DNA from: Sclerotiophoma versabilis
Taxonomy: Eukaryota > Ascomycota > Dothideomycetes > Pleosporales > Didymellaceae
Assembly (NCBI GenBank): GCA_012274445.1
Contig: JAAROD010000033.1
Location: 2,046,001-2,110,000 of the forward strand
Length of the DNA stretch: 64,000 nucleotides
Direction of reading: 5' to 3'
The notes beneath the pieces are model-generated. The model did no database searches. It saw only the letters and a program-made list of their open reading frames with translations, and was not told where the DNA came from. A program made the translations under genes and the position numbers. Below, piece by piece: positions 1 through 9,668 of the stretch (positions are counted from its first letter, which is position 1; the number at the start of each line of letters is the position of its first letter).

Positions 1-799
1 CAGTGGTGGTGAACCTCCAAATTTCTCAATCGACCAGTAGTACGGCTGCGGAATCAAGTCCATACCTAAAAAAATGTATGAGTGAGCGTTGGTAGAAATA
101 TGAATGCGTAACCTACAAAAGAAGTAAATCGAACCAGCGGCTCCCAAGAGCAGAAGCCCAACTGGTGCTGAGTTCCATCGTAGCGCTTTCACATAGAATC
201 CACGGTATGACAAGTATCGAACGATGGCTATTGTCTTCTGCCAGATCAGAGGGCCTTGAAATTTACGATACCCTAGAAGCTGTGAAGAAACGAAGTGACC
301 GATGATGAAGATTCCGAGGGCACTCATGAAAAAAGCCACTGTTGGCAATGCGTAGACATAATCGGCAATGTACCTAGGTCACTTTGTCAGTGCGATGGTG
401 GAGTATGATGGGAATTTGCATACCAGAAATGCCACCGCTGCATGTAGTAGCTACATTGCTCTTCAGTGAACTTTTTGCAACTAAACTCGCGGCTGCCAGT
501 CAGCCGGAGCGGGTAGGTGAGCCAGCTAGCCATCATCATGATTGCTTCTTGTCGGTTGTGTGACAAGATAGATCGTCGCTGGAACAGCAAAACACGACAG
601 CAGCAGTATTGATATCTGTGAGCGCTAGAATGCGGAGAGAGAGGCCGAGATAAGACTTACCCAGGACTACAAGCCATGTCAAGCTTCTTTGCCGTAAAGC
701 TTGGGCATGGTTCGGCAGCTGTAACGCGACGATCACGCCGGAAACGTAGGTATCAGCGCTAACGGCAAAATTGAGCATGATTCGATTGGCCGTATTCAA
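1..799 (-). CDS. FRE-type ferric reductase, N-terminal part (gene runs off the window)
   Basis: This is the membrane half of a plasma-membrane ferric/cupric reductase, which reduces metal ions outside the cell before uptake. Four exons are visible on the minus strand: 799-661, 547-424, 373-117 and 65 to beyond position 1. Splicing 424 to 373 creates the segment WHFWYIADYVYALPTVAFF, which resembles the family pattern just before a membrane helix. Exons 3 and 4 join to give FFCMDLIPQPYYWSIEKFGG followed by SPPL, resembling the conserved PYYWP...SPP stretch of FRE proteins. Hydrophobic segments lie in exons 1 and 3. The ferric-reductase, FAD and NADPH domains would lie beyond the window edge. 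The start is the first Met of an open exon ending in a GTAAGT donor. Exon 3 uses a weaker GTAGGT donor, which was chosen because it keeps the frame. The divergent copper transporter supports a role in metal uptake. Family assignment is from recalled motifs; exon limits are inferred. Confidence 0.75.
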
Positions 800-1208
800 A
801 TTCCTACATTACTGGCAGAACTCGTGAACAATGTTGTGTCGCACGTTAAGCCGAGTTGGTGTCAACCTAGTCCAATTACGGCAAGAGCGAGCGTTCGAGC
901 GAGATTGAGCAAGTTAACGTGGGCGCTCGTCGAATGCCTCCCTGTTCGGAGGGCGAAGATCGGGCTGTTGTTATTGCCGGCCAAGGCCGCTTGTCTCTTG
1001 TACTCGTTGATTTCCTACCACTCTTCCAACGCTTGAGCCAAGGTTCGAGGTTTGTCGTTACATCCTTTTGAAGATAGCTCCAGCCAGCCCTTCGGATTCG
1101 CTTCAAGAGTACACAACATTACGAGCGCTATTTATTGCAGGCTTCTAGCTTCATCCGTTGGTACTTTCGCCAGCCACTCAAAAGTTTCAATCTTTGTCCA
1201 TCGTGGAT
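800..1208. promoter_or_regulatory. Shared intergenic region between divergent ferric reductase and copper transporter
   Basis: The 409 bp separating the two divergent starts must hold both promoters. Copper- or iron-responsive control would be expected for such a pair. A partial match to the GAGCAAA-type Mac1/Cuf1 motif is seen near 906-912 (TTGAGCAAG), but one weak match is not evidence of a functional site. No TATA box is obvious. Confidence 0.4.
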
Positions 1209-1794
1209 ATGTCGATGACAATGGCGATGTCCGCCGCGAACACAGACGCTATGTCAATGTCCACCATGACAGGCGCCATGCCAATGCCTACCTCAACATC
1301 ATCCTCCTCGACGATGATGAGTATGGACTCAATGGCCATGACCTTCTTCGTATCCACCTCAACACCACTCTGGTCAACATCCTTTACGCCTCACAACACC
1401 GGAGAGTATGCAGGAATTTGCATATTTCTCATCGCTCTGGCTACTATGTTCCGGCTATTGTTGGCATTCCGCGTCAACCTTTTTGCAATACTTGCTGCCG
1501 TGAGGCAGAACCGATACAAAGGGCTTATACATTCGCACGTAACAGAGGAGAAAGCGGCGGTACGGCCTTGGAGGGCAGATGAGGCTGTAATGATGGCGGC
1601 TTTGGATGTTGTTGTTGCGGGCGTGAGCTATTTGCTGTGAGTTCACGGACTTTCTTGATGGATACAGCTAATTTCGTGGCAGAATGCTCGCGGTGATGAC
1701 TTTCAATGTGGGGTATTTTTTGTCCATCCTTGGTGGCGTCTTTCTCGGAAGCTTGGTTTGTGGTCGCTTTGCTGGTAATGCTGCTGCGCACTGA
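1209..1794 (+). CDS. Ctr-family high-affinity copper transporter
   Basis: Predicted 179-aa Ctr transporter that would import Cu(I) across the plasma membrane as a trimer. Exons are 1209-1636 and 1683-1794, joined at a GTGAGT...CAG intron. The N-terminus is rich in Met (MSMTMAMSAANTDAMSMS and further M-x-M groups), the extracellular Cu(I)-binding region of the family. TM1 lies around NTGEYAGICIFLIALATMF, followed by a cytoplasmic loop. Splicing yields MLAVM (144-148), the family's MxxxM motif in TM2, and GVFLG (161-165), the GxxxG motif in TM3. That both motifs appear only after splicing supports the intron. The ATG at 1209 is used because the upstream in-frame codon at 1158 is TTG. It is divergent from a ferric reductase, which could supply reduced copper. 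Length and motifs are normal for the family. Confidence 0.88.
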
Positions 1795-2027
1795 GTAGGA
1801 GCAAAGCCTGGCGTGTTTGTTCAGAGGAGAATCCTCCAATAGAGGGCGACGATGGATAGTATGCAGTCACGAAGACCGTACGCAACCGGCGCGAGGAATA
1901 TTGCTGAATCTCGAATAAAGATGGAGACTCTGGCTTTGATGAGTTTACTACGTAGCCAATGGTCGACTCGTTTCGTGCTCTAAGGGTAGTGCACCAGCGG
2001 TAGACACGCCCGTATTAATACTTTATC

Positions 2028-2255
2028 ATGGGCTTGAAACAATTTTTGCGGTCGACCGAGCACAAACCCCACTTCCACCGGATGGACGCTGACCTAGCAT
2101 TTTCCCCAAATCCTTCCGATAGTCATGTCCTCCTAGCTGACGCAGAGCATGTTGTCGAAGTAAAAACACCTAGAAATCGAACTGTAAAGTTTAAGCTGAT
2201 AGATTTCAGTCTCACCAAAAGAAAAGAGGTTCTACAATGTTTACAAGAAAGTTAA
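2028..2255 (+). CDS. Short ORF of unknown function
   Basis: A 75-codon ATG-started frame encoding a charged, His- and Lys-containing peptide (starts MGLKQFLRSTEHKPHFHRMD). I do not recognise it and see no domain, signal peptide or intron signals. It ends just before an A-rich stretch (2265-2277). It could be a small gene, an exon of a larger gene, or chance. Confidence 0.2.
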   Translation: MGLKQFLRSTEHKPHFHRMDADLAFSPNPSDSHVLLADAEHVVEVKTPRNRTVKFKLIDFSLTKRKEVLQCLQES

Positions 2256-2827
2256 AATATCTGTTAAAAAAAAAAGAATATTAACGTTGGCGCCGTGTAC
2301 TCTCAACAGAGTATATCTCCGGGTGGCACGAAGTCTGTAATTCGCTTGTTGAGACACATCGAGGTCAAGTAATGTAGATTCTTGATTCTTCCGCAGACTT
2401 TTCGATCACCAACGACCCTGTCTATCTTGTACACAGACACTTGTACATAGGCACATGGCATACACTCAGATTTGATGAAATTAGAATATACCTGAGATAC
2501 ATTTTGGCAAGGCCAATGCCAGCATCACACTGCCCAACGGCATGAGGATCGCGAAGACAAAGACCATCTGCGGTCTCTGCGAAGTTCTGTCTCGATACCA
2601 GAAGTCCACAAGAGTATTCCCACGATAAACAGTTCTGAAATGGTGTAAATCACGTCATTTTTTCATCTCGCCCTTGAACAGCCTCGATGGCTTGAAGGCT
2701 GAAAAGATAACTTTCAGGTAGCTCGAAGCGTGGGTCGTATACTGCTCGATATTTGACAGGTGAGACTCGAAACGCGACCAACTTATCCAGATAAATCGCG
2801 ATAAACTTGAGGTGGCTTAGAGACAGC

Positions 2828-3448
2828 TCAGAATCGTGGCGGGGAAAAGGCGCACCTCATTTTCATGTTGCATTTGTTTCTAGCAATCAAGAGACATAGT
2901 CTGATGGTGAAAGACCAGTACACAACTCCAAAGAGCGCATAACTGGAAGGTGCAGCCTCAGTTGTGATATCGTCGGATGCTGAACGATTTTGCAAAGGCG
3001 CACCTGGGATCTCGTTCGGGCATGTGACAAGAATAGCCAAAAGGAAAACTCCAAAAGGGCTACTGTGGTGGATGTTCCTCGTTCGTACCAACCAGGCCGT
3101 ACCGTTATTCTCTTCAGTGGCTACAATATTCAAACAAACAATGGCATAGATATATGCCACGGCAAGAATTTGTTTGTGTGTAGTGTTGAGCCATCTTAAA
3201 CTGTACAGAAGCGGTCCACCACAAGCACCGAAGACCCAACTTGCATACAAGCGTGATTGTGTCTTGGGTCGTTTTCGACAAACGTCGTGAGCCTCATTGA
3301 GCCGAGCGCTCCAGGTTGGTTTAAGCGCTCCGGGTTGCTCGTTGTCATATTGAGTGGCGTTTTGACCTTGCCCAAACATCAAGAAGAGCGACATAGCGGA
3401 GCTGTTCAGTATTGGGCAGTTCCACCAGGCATTGCTGCCCCACATCAA
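2828..3448 (-). CDS. Hypothetical hydrophobic protein or remnant (unrecognised)
   Basis: A 206-codon open frame on the minus strand with several hydrophobic stretches (for example QILAVAYIYAIVCLNIVA and SSPFGVFLLAILV), so a multi-pass membrane protein is possible. Reading on below 2828 in other frames gives protein-like pieces (for example YLDKLVAFRVSPVKYRAVYD) interrupted by stops, so this may be a multi-exon gene or a decayed one covering about 2500-3450. I cannot name the family with confidence. It lies about 1 kb downstream of the copper transporter, transcribed toward it. Confidence 0.25.
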   Translation of the reverse strand: MMWGSNAWWNCPILNSSAMSLFLMFGQGQNATQYDNEQPGALKPTWSARLNEAHDVCRKRPKTQSRLYASWVFGACGGPLLYSLRWLNTTHKQILAVAYIYAIVCLNIVATEENNGTAWLVRTRNIHHSSPFGVFLLAILVTCPNEIPGAPLQNRSASDDITTEAAPSSYALFGVVYWSFTIRLCLLIARNKCNMKMRCAFSPPRF

Positions 3449-4643
3449 GGAGTAACAGGCCCGGGACCCGCTTCATTTTCTTTCAGGGATCTGTGATGGA
3501 GTGGCATGACACAGAATGTCATTGATCGCAACCAGTAATCCAAAGTCTCAACCTCTCGAGCTTAATCCGAAAATTGTCTACAGAAACACTGATAGCTTTC
3601 TTGTGATATAGTCGTGTCACGGCGTAGAGAGGGAGAGTTCGGTGACTGATATCTGGCATAAAAACGTTGTTCGAAACGCTCGGCCAATTCTATGCTCCAG
3701 GTTCCGACTGTTCGAGAAACTCAATTAATGAGTCCGAATGGGACTAGTGCTCTCTGACGAAGGGCAACGTAATCACCGAGAGCTTGGACCATAATTCGGC
3801 ATGTTGAGCAGCCACGGTTATATCTTGCCTACTGGTAGTGCCCGCGATGGACGGCAGCTCTTGGCTTCTCAGGCTTAGACACGGCTTTGATGATAGCTCT
3901 ATACTGTAGACGAGCAAGCTTTTTTCTGCTTTACAGACGTCGGCAAGCAGCTTCATGTGGTTGATAGTTGACCAGTTACTTATTCCGGCGCTGATCTATC
4001 AGGTCATATCTCGAGTGCCGCCCCTTGGACATTCCAACAAGTGTAAGGTGGCTCTGCAGTGCTGCTTTTAGCAGTGTATTGCTGTATTGATCATTAATAT
4101 GTATAAAAATCGAGAGCTGAATACCAAGGCAGGCGCTTGCTATTTGGGAATATGCCTGAACGTGGATGTCTCGAAACTTGGCTGAGCTAATGCGAAATCC
4201 AACGAGGCTGAAAGGCAACGACGTGGGCTGGGCTACTTCGTACACAACGTACAGATGACGTTTAAAGCTGCACCAGCATCCATCCTGCCCCAACAAACTT
4301 TCACATTCCAGCGCGAAACCCTGATCGGACCCAACATGTCTTGTGTTGCTTCAAGTTGATGTGTCCTATTCGCTTTATATATGCTGCTGTTCGACACATG
4401 TATAATGGTCGTGCCCTCGCGCCCGAGAACGACACTCGAACTAGACAAAACGACCCGTTTGCATTGGTTGTGTCTTGATTGCCTGTTATTTTCGTAGCGG
4501 TTAGTATGATCTATGCCTTTGGTTAGCAGGGTTGACTCAGTAAGGCTCTCCATTCACTTGATGCTCGGTGGAGGGGTTGCTATCGCGAATGGCAAAGCTC
4601 GTTTGTTTGTTGCATCGCATAGGTATCTGCATCATGTCTTCCC
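3449..4643. other. No recognisable gene
   Basis: This stretch has several short overlapping minus-strand frames (3744-3956, 3976-4296, 4233-4553) but no domain, presequence or convincing splice pattern. It may contain decayed coding sequence or the 3' region of the H-protein transcript. I see no RNA gene or repeat in it. Confidence 0.4.
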
Positions 4644-5306
4644 TTAAGCCTCCTCGGTAAACTCTTTGTACTCGGCCTCGCTCATCAGCTTGCCAGCAGG
4701 CTCCTCTGACACCGTGATCTTGGCGATCCAACCATCGCCCTCAGGGTCCTTATTGATGCTGCCCGGCTTCTCCTCGAGTGCCGAGTTGACCTCAGCGACG
4801 GTCCCACTGACGGGTGTGAGAATGTCCGAGGCAGACTTGACAGACTCGACGGCGCCAATTGCGTCACCCTCGCCAACCTCGAGGTCAACCTGGGGAAGCT
4901 CGATGTAGACGACGTCACCGAGGGCTTTTGCAGCGTAGTCCGAGATCCCGAGGGTGTCTGAAGTCAGGGTCAGCGTTGTGGTTCTCCAAGTCAAGCCATT
5001 GCGTAGCTAATGCTCGAGTAATGGAGCTAGTGGAGCGACTGAACGTACATGTCTTGCCGTCCGCGGACGCCTCGATCCACTCGTGGTCCTCAGTATACTT
5101 CTTCTCCTTCACTGCTGCAGGTCAGACTTCTCTTTGTCTCAATTGTCGTTGTCAAGCTCAAAAAGCATACATTGAGCAGACACCGTGAATAGCCGCGGCA
5201 TCTGAGCTGTCTGCTTCCATTGCTGGCAAGCGAAAGGGCTCGGCCTCTTTGAAGCAGCAGAAGTCAATTGGCGCGCAGCGCGGGCAACAGAAAACCGAGA
5301 AGCCAT
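4644..5306 (-). CDS. GCV3: Glycine cleavage system H protein, mitochondrial
   Basis: The lipoyl-carrier subunit of the mitochondrial glycine decarboxylase complex, shuttling the aminomethyl group between P, T and L proteins. Three exons (5306-5171, 5111-5049, 4957-4644) give 170 aa. Residues 1 to about 45 form a presequence rich in Arg/Ser/Ala (MASRFSVARAARQLTSAAS). The mature part begins KEKKYTEDHEWIE, runs through TLGISDYAAKALGDVVYIEL, and carries the lipoylation motif VESVKSASD with Lys107 as the predicted lipoyl site. The tail contains EKPGSINKDPEGDGWIAKI, typical of the family. Splice sites are GTATGC...CAG and GTACGT...CAG, and both keep frame. The gene is divergent from MRP17 across about 200 bp, so the two nuclear genes for mitochondrial proteins probably share control. 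Nothing looks damaged. Confidence 0.95.
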
Positions 5307-5508
5307 TATGCGAGGAATCCTATGTGAAGGGAGTAATAATTGGAGGTTTATGAAGCTTGGGGGAGCTGTTGGTGCAATATGACCGTGCCAAGGCGCGCTA
5401 GATGGCGGAGCTGGCGATTGGGAAGGCGCGCGAACGTTTTCCGAAAGCGACCACTTTTCGCGAGGGAAAGAGCGACACCGCGACGGCAACACCAACAAAA
5501 CCGTCAAA
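5307..5508. promoter_or_regulatory. Bidirectional promoter of GCV3 and MRP17
   Basis: Only 202 bp separate the two divergent start codons, so both 5' UTRs and promoters must fit here. The segment holds GC-rich runs such as AAGGCGCGC but I assign no specific factor. Use as a bidirectional promoter is inferred from geometry alone. Confidence 0.5.
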
Positions 5509-5967
5509 ATGCTGTACGAGATGATTGGAGTGGTGTGTACCTTTGCGATAAAGATTGCTGGCGATGAAGGGGAGCTGACAGCTGCAGGTACGGCCCGGCC
5601 GCCTCTCCGAAGTAAAAGAGTACGCACCACCGCCTCCCAGCCGATCGCGCGCATCCAAGGCTTCATGCTGATACCCCATTTCAGAATCGCCAAAACTGCC
5701 GGTAGAATCGTCCTCGAGCAAAATGGCGTCGTGCGCGGCGTTTCGAACTGGGGCACTTTCCTCCTCCCCAAGGCAGCGAAGAAACTGCAGTCGACCCACC
5801 ACTACGGCCACCACTTCATCATGCGCTTCGACTCGAGCGCCCGCACACAGCATTCTTTGCGAAAAACCATGTCGCTTGACCCTCGCCTGATTCGATACTC
5901 CATCGTCAAGATGGGCACCAAGTTTGAAGAGATCAAGGACATTACAGGGAAGGCAGACTTCAGGTAG
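5509..5967 (+). CDS. MRP17: Mitochondrial ribosomal small-subunit protein bS6m
   Basis: A structural protein of the mitochondrial small ribosomal subunit, homologous to bacterial S6. Exons 5509-5532, 5588-5619 and 5685-5967 give 112 aa. Exon 1 encodes MLYEMIGV, exon 2 VRPGRLSEVK plus two bases of the next codon, and exon 3 continues EIAKTAGRIVLEQNGVVRG, NWGTFLLPK, HHFIMRFDSS and LDPRLIRYSIVKMG. This order matches the S6/MRP17 fold, in which a short first strand precedes the helix and the GVVRG and FDSS blocks. The unspliced frame is also open across both introns, so an automatic call could retain them and give a 152-aa product. The spliced form fits the family better. It is divergent from GCV3. 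Confidence 0.92.
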   Translation: MLYEMIGVVCTFAIKIAGDEGELTAAGTARPPLRSKRVRTTASQPIARIQGFMLIPHFRIAKTAGRIVLEQNGVVRGVSNWGTFLLPKAAKKLQSTHHYGHHFIMRFDSSARTQHSLRKTMSLDPRLIRYSIVKMGTKFEEIKDITGKADFR

Positions 5968-6922
5968 ACGAAGAAGAGAAGCTCACAGAAATGGTGGATG
6001 ACGGATGTACAATACCCTGTTTTACAACACTGTGGAATGTGTATATGGAGCAGGCTGCATGACAAGGCGTTTTGGGATTTTTGGACATATAGATCCATTG
6101 TAGAATCGATCAAGAGCAGGTTGGGCTCATAGCGAACCAAAGTCAAGATACACACCATCGTGCACTGGTGAGACGTCCACAGGCGACGAGCGGACCCTAT
6201 GTTGGAAAGAGCTGGCGGTGCCCCAGGCGCATCGAATGCTAACAGTCTTTCAAGGTCTGCACCGAAAAGAAGATTAGGAGATGCACTAGGCATGCTTTAG
6301 CTCGTCTGTATACAATTCTCGAGAGTTCGGCTTCCGCATTGCTATTGAACAGCAGTTTGCCTACCTGGGTACATTAGAATCATGTTCAACGCCAAGCCCG
6401 CCGGTGCAGCACCAGACCAAATCAACACTGACTTACGCGACACACAACCACCTACAGAGCCTTTATGAGAGCTTAATAGGTTGTCCTATTGGACGGTCAG
6501 AGAACTCGTCTTGCCATGTTCCTAAGGCAAAACACATGTTGCCCCACCTTTCTCCGCGCCAAGAATTCTAAGAGTCGTGAAACAGCACGCGAAACCCACC
6601 TTCGTCCGCCCAGCACCAAATCCGCCCTCAGCCGTTGCACGATTGCCCAGCTGTGCCCAGCTGTCTACCAGATCGTCGCCTGAATACGCCAAGAAGAGTT
6701 TCAAATAAGCATTTGGCCTCCTCGGTCAAGCCTTCGGGACCTGTGCGCTGGCCTACAGAGGGCACCAGACAAGCAATTGAGACGTCTTACCTTGAATATG
6801 CAGCGAGCTTGTGAAACCAAAGCTCCCGTTCTCCCGTAGTGGAGATGGTGTCAATGCTTTTGCTATAACAATATAGTGTCCCTACGTTCGAGCCGGGGAT
6901 GGAACCAGACTTCTTACTCAAA
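5968..6922. other. Intergenic region without recognisable gene
   Basis: About 950 bp between MRP17 and the BTB gene. It contains only short frames without domains or splice logic. A tRNA-like patch near 6870-6905 was examined and rejected. The last part presumably holds the promoter of the BTB gene. Confidence 0.5.
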
Positions 6923-8077
6923 ATGCCGTTCATCAACTCCAAAGGCGCGTCTACACTTGGTCATACATTTAGGTGAGTCGATGCCTCTCTCTGTATGTGC
7001 ATGGTTGGAAAACTAACGAGAGCTAGAAATTTCGATCAGACGATCATCACAGTCAAAGTTGGATCGAAAGACAACCAGGAACCGTTCAGCTGCCACAAAG
7101 AGCTGCTACGCCGGTGCTCAGCACACTTCGATCAATGCTTGAACGAGGATAAGCCATCACCATACAAGAGCTCTGGGCCATCACTAGAGCTCGAGGATGT
7201 GAGCCCTGATGTCTTCGATGCTTTTATGATGTGGCTCTACACCGGCTTTATTCCACACCATCTTGTCGAAGGCGGAAAAGAAACTCACCCTCCAACGCAT
7301 GCTATTGGCATGAATGGCGCAAACGGAACAACAGCGGACCAGCAAGAGAGTGACGACGTCGATACAGCGTCCTGGGGCATCAGCCTCGAGAACGACGACG
7401 CTGACAGTCTGACCTCGAATGGCAAAGCCCCTAGCGTGTCCGAGACAGCGAGTGCTGAGAAGATCTCAGGAGACACCAGCGACGCCGAGAAGCCTACACC
7501 TTCACCACCGGTCCGCAACCCAGCCGAGAAGCCAGAGATTCCCAAAGAAACGCTTTGCCCCTGCTGCTCGCGTCCTTACAAATGGCGCGGCCTCGAAGGC
7601 TTCCTAGAGCGTCGTTTTATCTCCCTGTACATTTTCGCACATCGTTACTCTATTCCCTCGCTCCGGCGCGCTGTGCTGCTCGCATGGCAGACAAACGACG
7701 AGATTTTACAATCTATGCCAGACCATAGCAACGTCATTGCCGCGTACGCTGACCTACCTCCTGACTCACCTTTATGTCGATACTTCTTGGATATGTACAC
7801 TGTGTACTGGAATCCGGACAAGGACAATGATTTTGCTATTCCGTTGCGAAGTCAGTTACCGCAGGCTTTCCTGTTTGAGCTGGTGACGATGCTGGCGAGG
7901 GGTGAAAGGCCGAAGACAGAGAAGGAGTGGTGCGAGTTTCATGAGCATGAGAGCGAGGAGGAAAGGAAGGCGTGTTGTGATGGCCTAGGGAAGGATCCCG
8001 TTGCGGGTAAAGCGCTGAGGAGGATAAGAGATAGTAAGGGGTGGAAGGGCTTGGTGTTGAAGAAGGGCAAGCGGTAA
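6923..8077 (+). CDS. BTB/POZ domain protein
   Basis: Predicted 366-aa protein from exons 6923-6972 and 7027-8077. The GTGAGT...CTAG intron restores Arg17 so that the protein opens MPFINSKGASTLGHTFRNFD and continues TIITVKVGS. The BTB fold is seen at about residues 18-95: the FDQTIITVKVG strand, FSCHKELLRRCSAHFDQCL, and DVSPDVFDAFMMWLYTGFI are the usual signature blocks. A low-complexity Ser/Asp/Glu linker follows (about 105-185), then a Cys cluster CPCCSRPYKW and a helical part (about 200-250) with HRYSIPSLRRAVL, resembling the segment after BTB in many fungal proteins. Such proteins often act as protein-interaction or Cullin-3 adaptors, but the partner is unknown. The C-terminus is highly charged. 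Nothing is broken. Confidence 0.85.
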
Positions 8078-9668
8078 GGAGCCTCCCAGTACGTGCCTTT
8101 GAGTTTAGCGAGCCAAGTTATCATATCCATCTCCTATTTTCGCTTCCCCATATGAGGTGAAGGCTTTTTCAGCAACGATACATTCCCAATTGGACTTGCC
8201 GCAGCTAGGAGCGGGCAGCTGCAGGCACCTCACCATAACTCCTTCACCACCAACAATGCAGAAATACGACTGTCGCACCAGGAACATAAATGGAGCAAGA
8301 AGCTGAGATGTTTCCACGGTCATGGCGAACCTACTCCAATATCTGTCGCTGAAGTCATGAGTGAACGCCTACACTACCCAAGTTGCGACACGCAGCAGAA
8401 GGCAGCTACGTCCAGTGTCGTGTCCTATTGAAAGGCATCGAAAAGTGCACACTTCTCCCACACCGTCCGCAGCGTTTGAAAGAAGGTGCCTTGCAAGACT
8501 ACGAGGCTGGTCCTGCTCCCAATGTTTTTGTAATTAACAACATCCTAGTCTCTATGAGTGTGACTGGCCATCGTTCGGAAATAAAAGAGAAATTTCGTAG
8601 CCTGCCTATGGAGCAATCTTTCTGCACGTATTCTAGTCTATCCCGTCTTTAGATCTATAAGCACAGTGTTGACCGACTGATGCGCATCAGATCGAATCTC
8701 TGTTGTGCAGAGGATATACCTACCGACCTTTACTACTAAGTCTGTAGAAATGTCTAATGTTGTTCCTTGGAAACATTACGGAAGTAAGCAACGTCTGGAT
8801 CTTTCGATAAGGTCGTGCCGGCAATAGTTGTTACTGTGGCAGAGTCTTCTACTCATTGTGTTACTAATCATGCCTCCGGCATCAACCTGTCTATTCTCAC
8901 TTCGTGGGTTTTAGGTTAGGACAATCACTAAGACAAGCTCGGTCTCGTGAGAGAGTTGGTCCGACCCACAGCAACGATATGACATTGGATCGTAGGATCG
9001 AGGGCCAGTTGGCCATAATCTAATGTCTCTTTGTGCTGAATAAGAGTGATACACGTTTGCATATACATTCTTCGAAACCATGGATGGGCGCACGCCACCG
9101 TGATCGTTATTACGTGACTTTTCCATATCTGTGCATCTCGTGCCTCTTCTCCCATGATTATTCCTCCACTGATATTGATTGCTAGCCTAAGCAGATGTGA
9201 GCTTTTCGATGTGGTTGTACGTTGTAAGGAAGGGGAAGTAGTTATTACACCTGCGCTTATATTAGCGGACTATAAACCGCAAGAGTCACACTTAATATTT
9301 CCATCGAACCCCTGAATATCTATGCTCATGGAATTGATGATTGGACTCCAAATGTTAGCACCAGTGGACGGCAACGCCGTGCATAGGTGATGCTACACCC
9401 TAATGCGGTATAGTGTAGCAACTTCGACCATGCGCGACGGTGCGCAACGCTGTTCGAGGCCGTCACGTCGAGTAGCAGTCAATGTTTCCAGCTTGGTGGC
9501 TTATATGTTTGGGCCTGATACATTGCAACGCAGTATAGCGTTATTCTATTCTTGAGGCTCTTTCCAGATGCACCGTGAGCACGCTTTGTGCAGCCATGCA
9601 CCGAGAACATATAAGACATCCAGGTCCGTTCCTCCTGAATATTTACTGAGCCTGTTCAACGAGAAACC
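8078..9668. other. Intergenic region without recognisable gene
   Basis: About 1.6 kb with only short frames. The frame at 8383 starts at TTG and shows no domain. I see no RNA gene, repeat or transposon end. The distal part should contain the promoter of the secreted-protein gene at 9669; a TATA-like element (ATATAAGAC, near 9609) lies about 60 bp upstream of its ATG. Confidence 0.45.

Noticed and set aside
1052..1582. 176-codon plus-strand frame overlapping the copper transporter
   Set aside because: It is a frame shadow; the Met-rich Ctr frame with MxxxM and GxxxG after splicing is the real gene.
5139..5853. Long minus-strand frames across MRP17
   Set aside because: They are antisense to conserved S6 exons; only the last part before 5306 belongs to the H-protein presequence.
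6862..6910. tRNA-like patch containing CGTTCGAGCC and GGGGATGGAACC
   Set aside because: The T-arm-like core has no matching acceptor stem, D-arm or anticodon arm upstream on either strand.
8383..8652. 89-codon frame downstream of the BTB gene
   Set aside because: It starts with TTG and shows no domain, signal peptide or intron logic.
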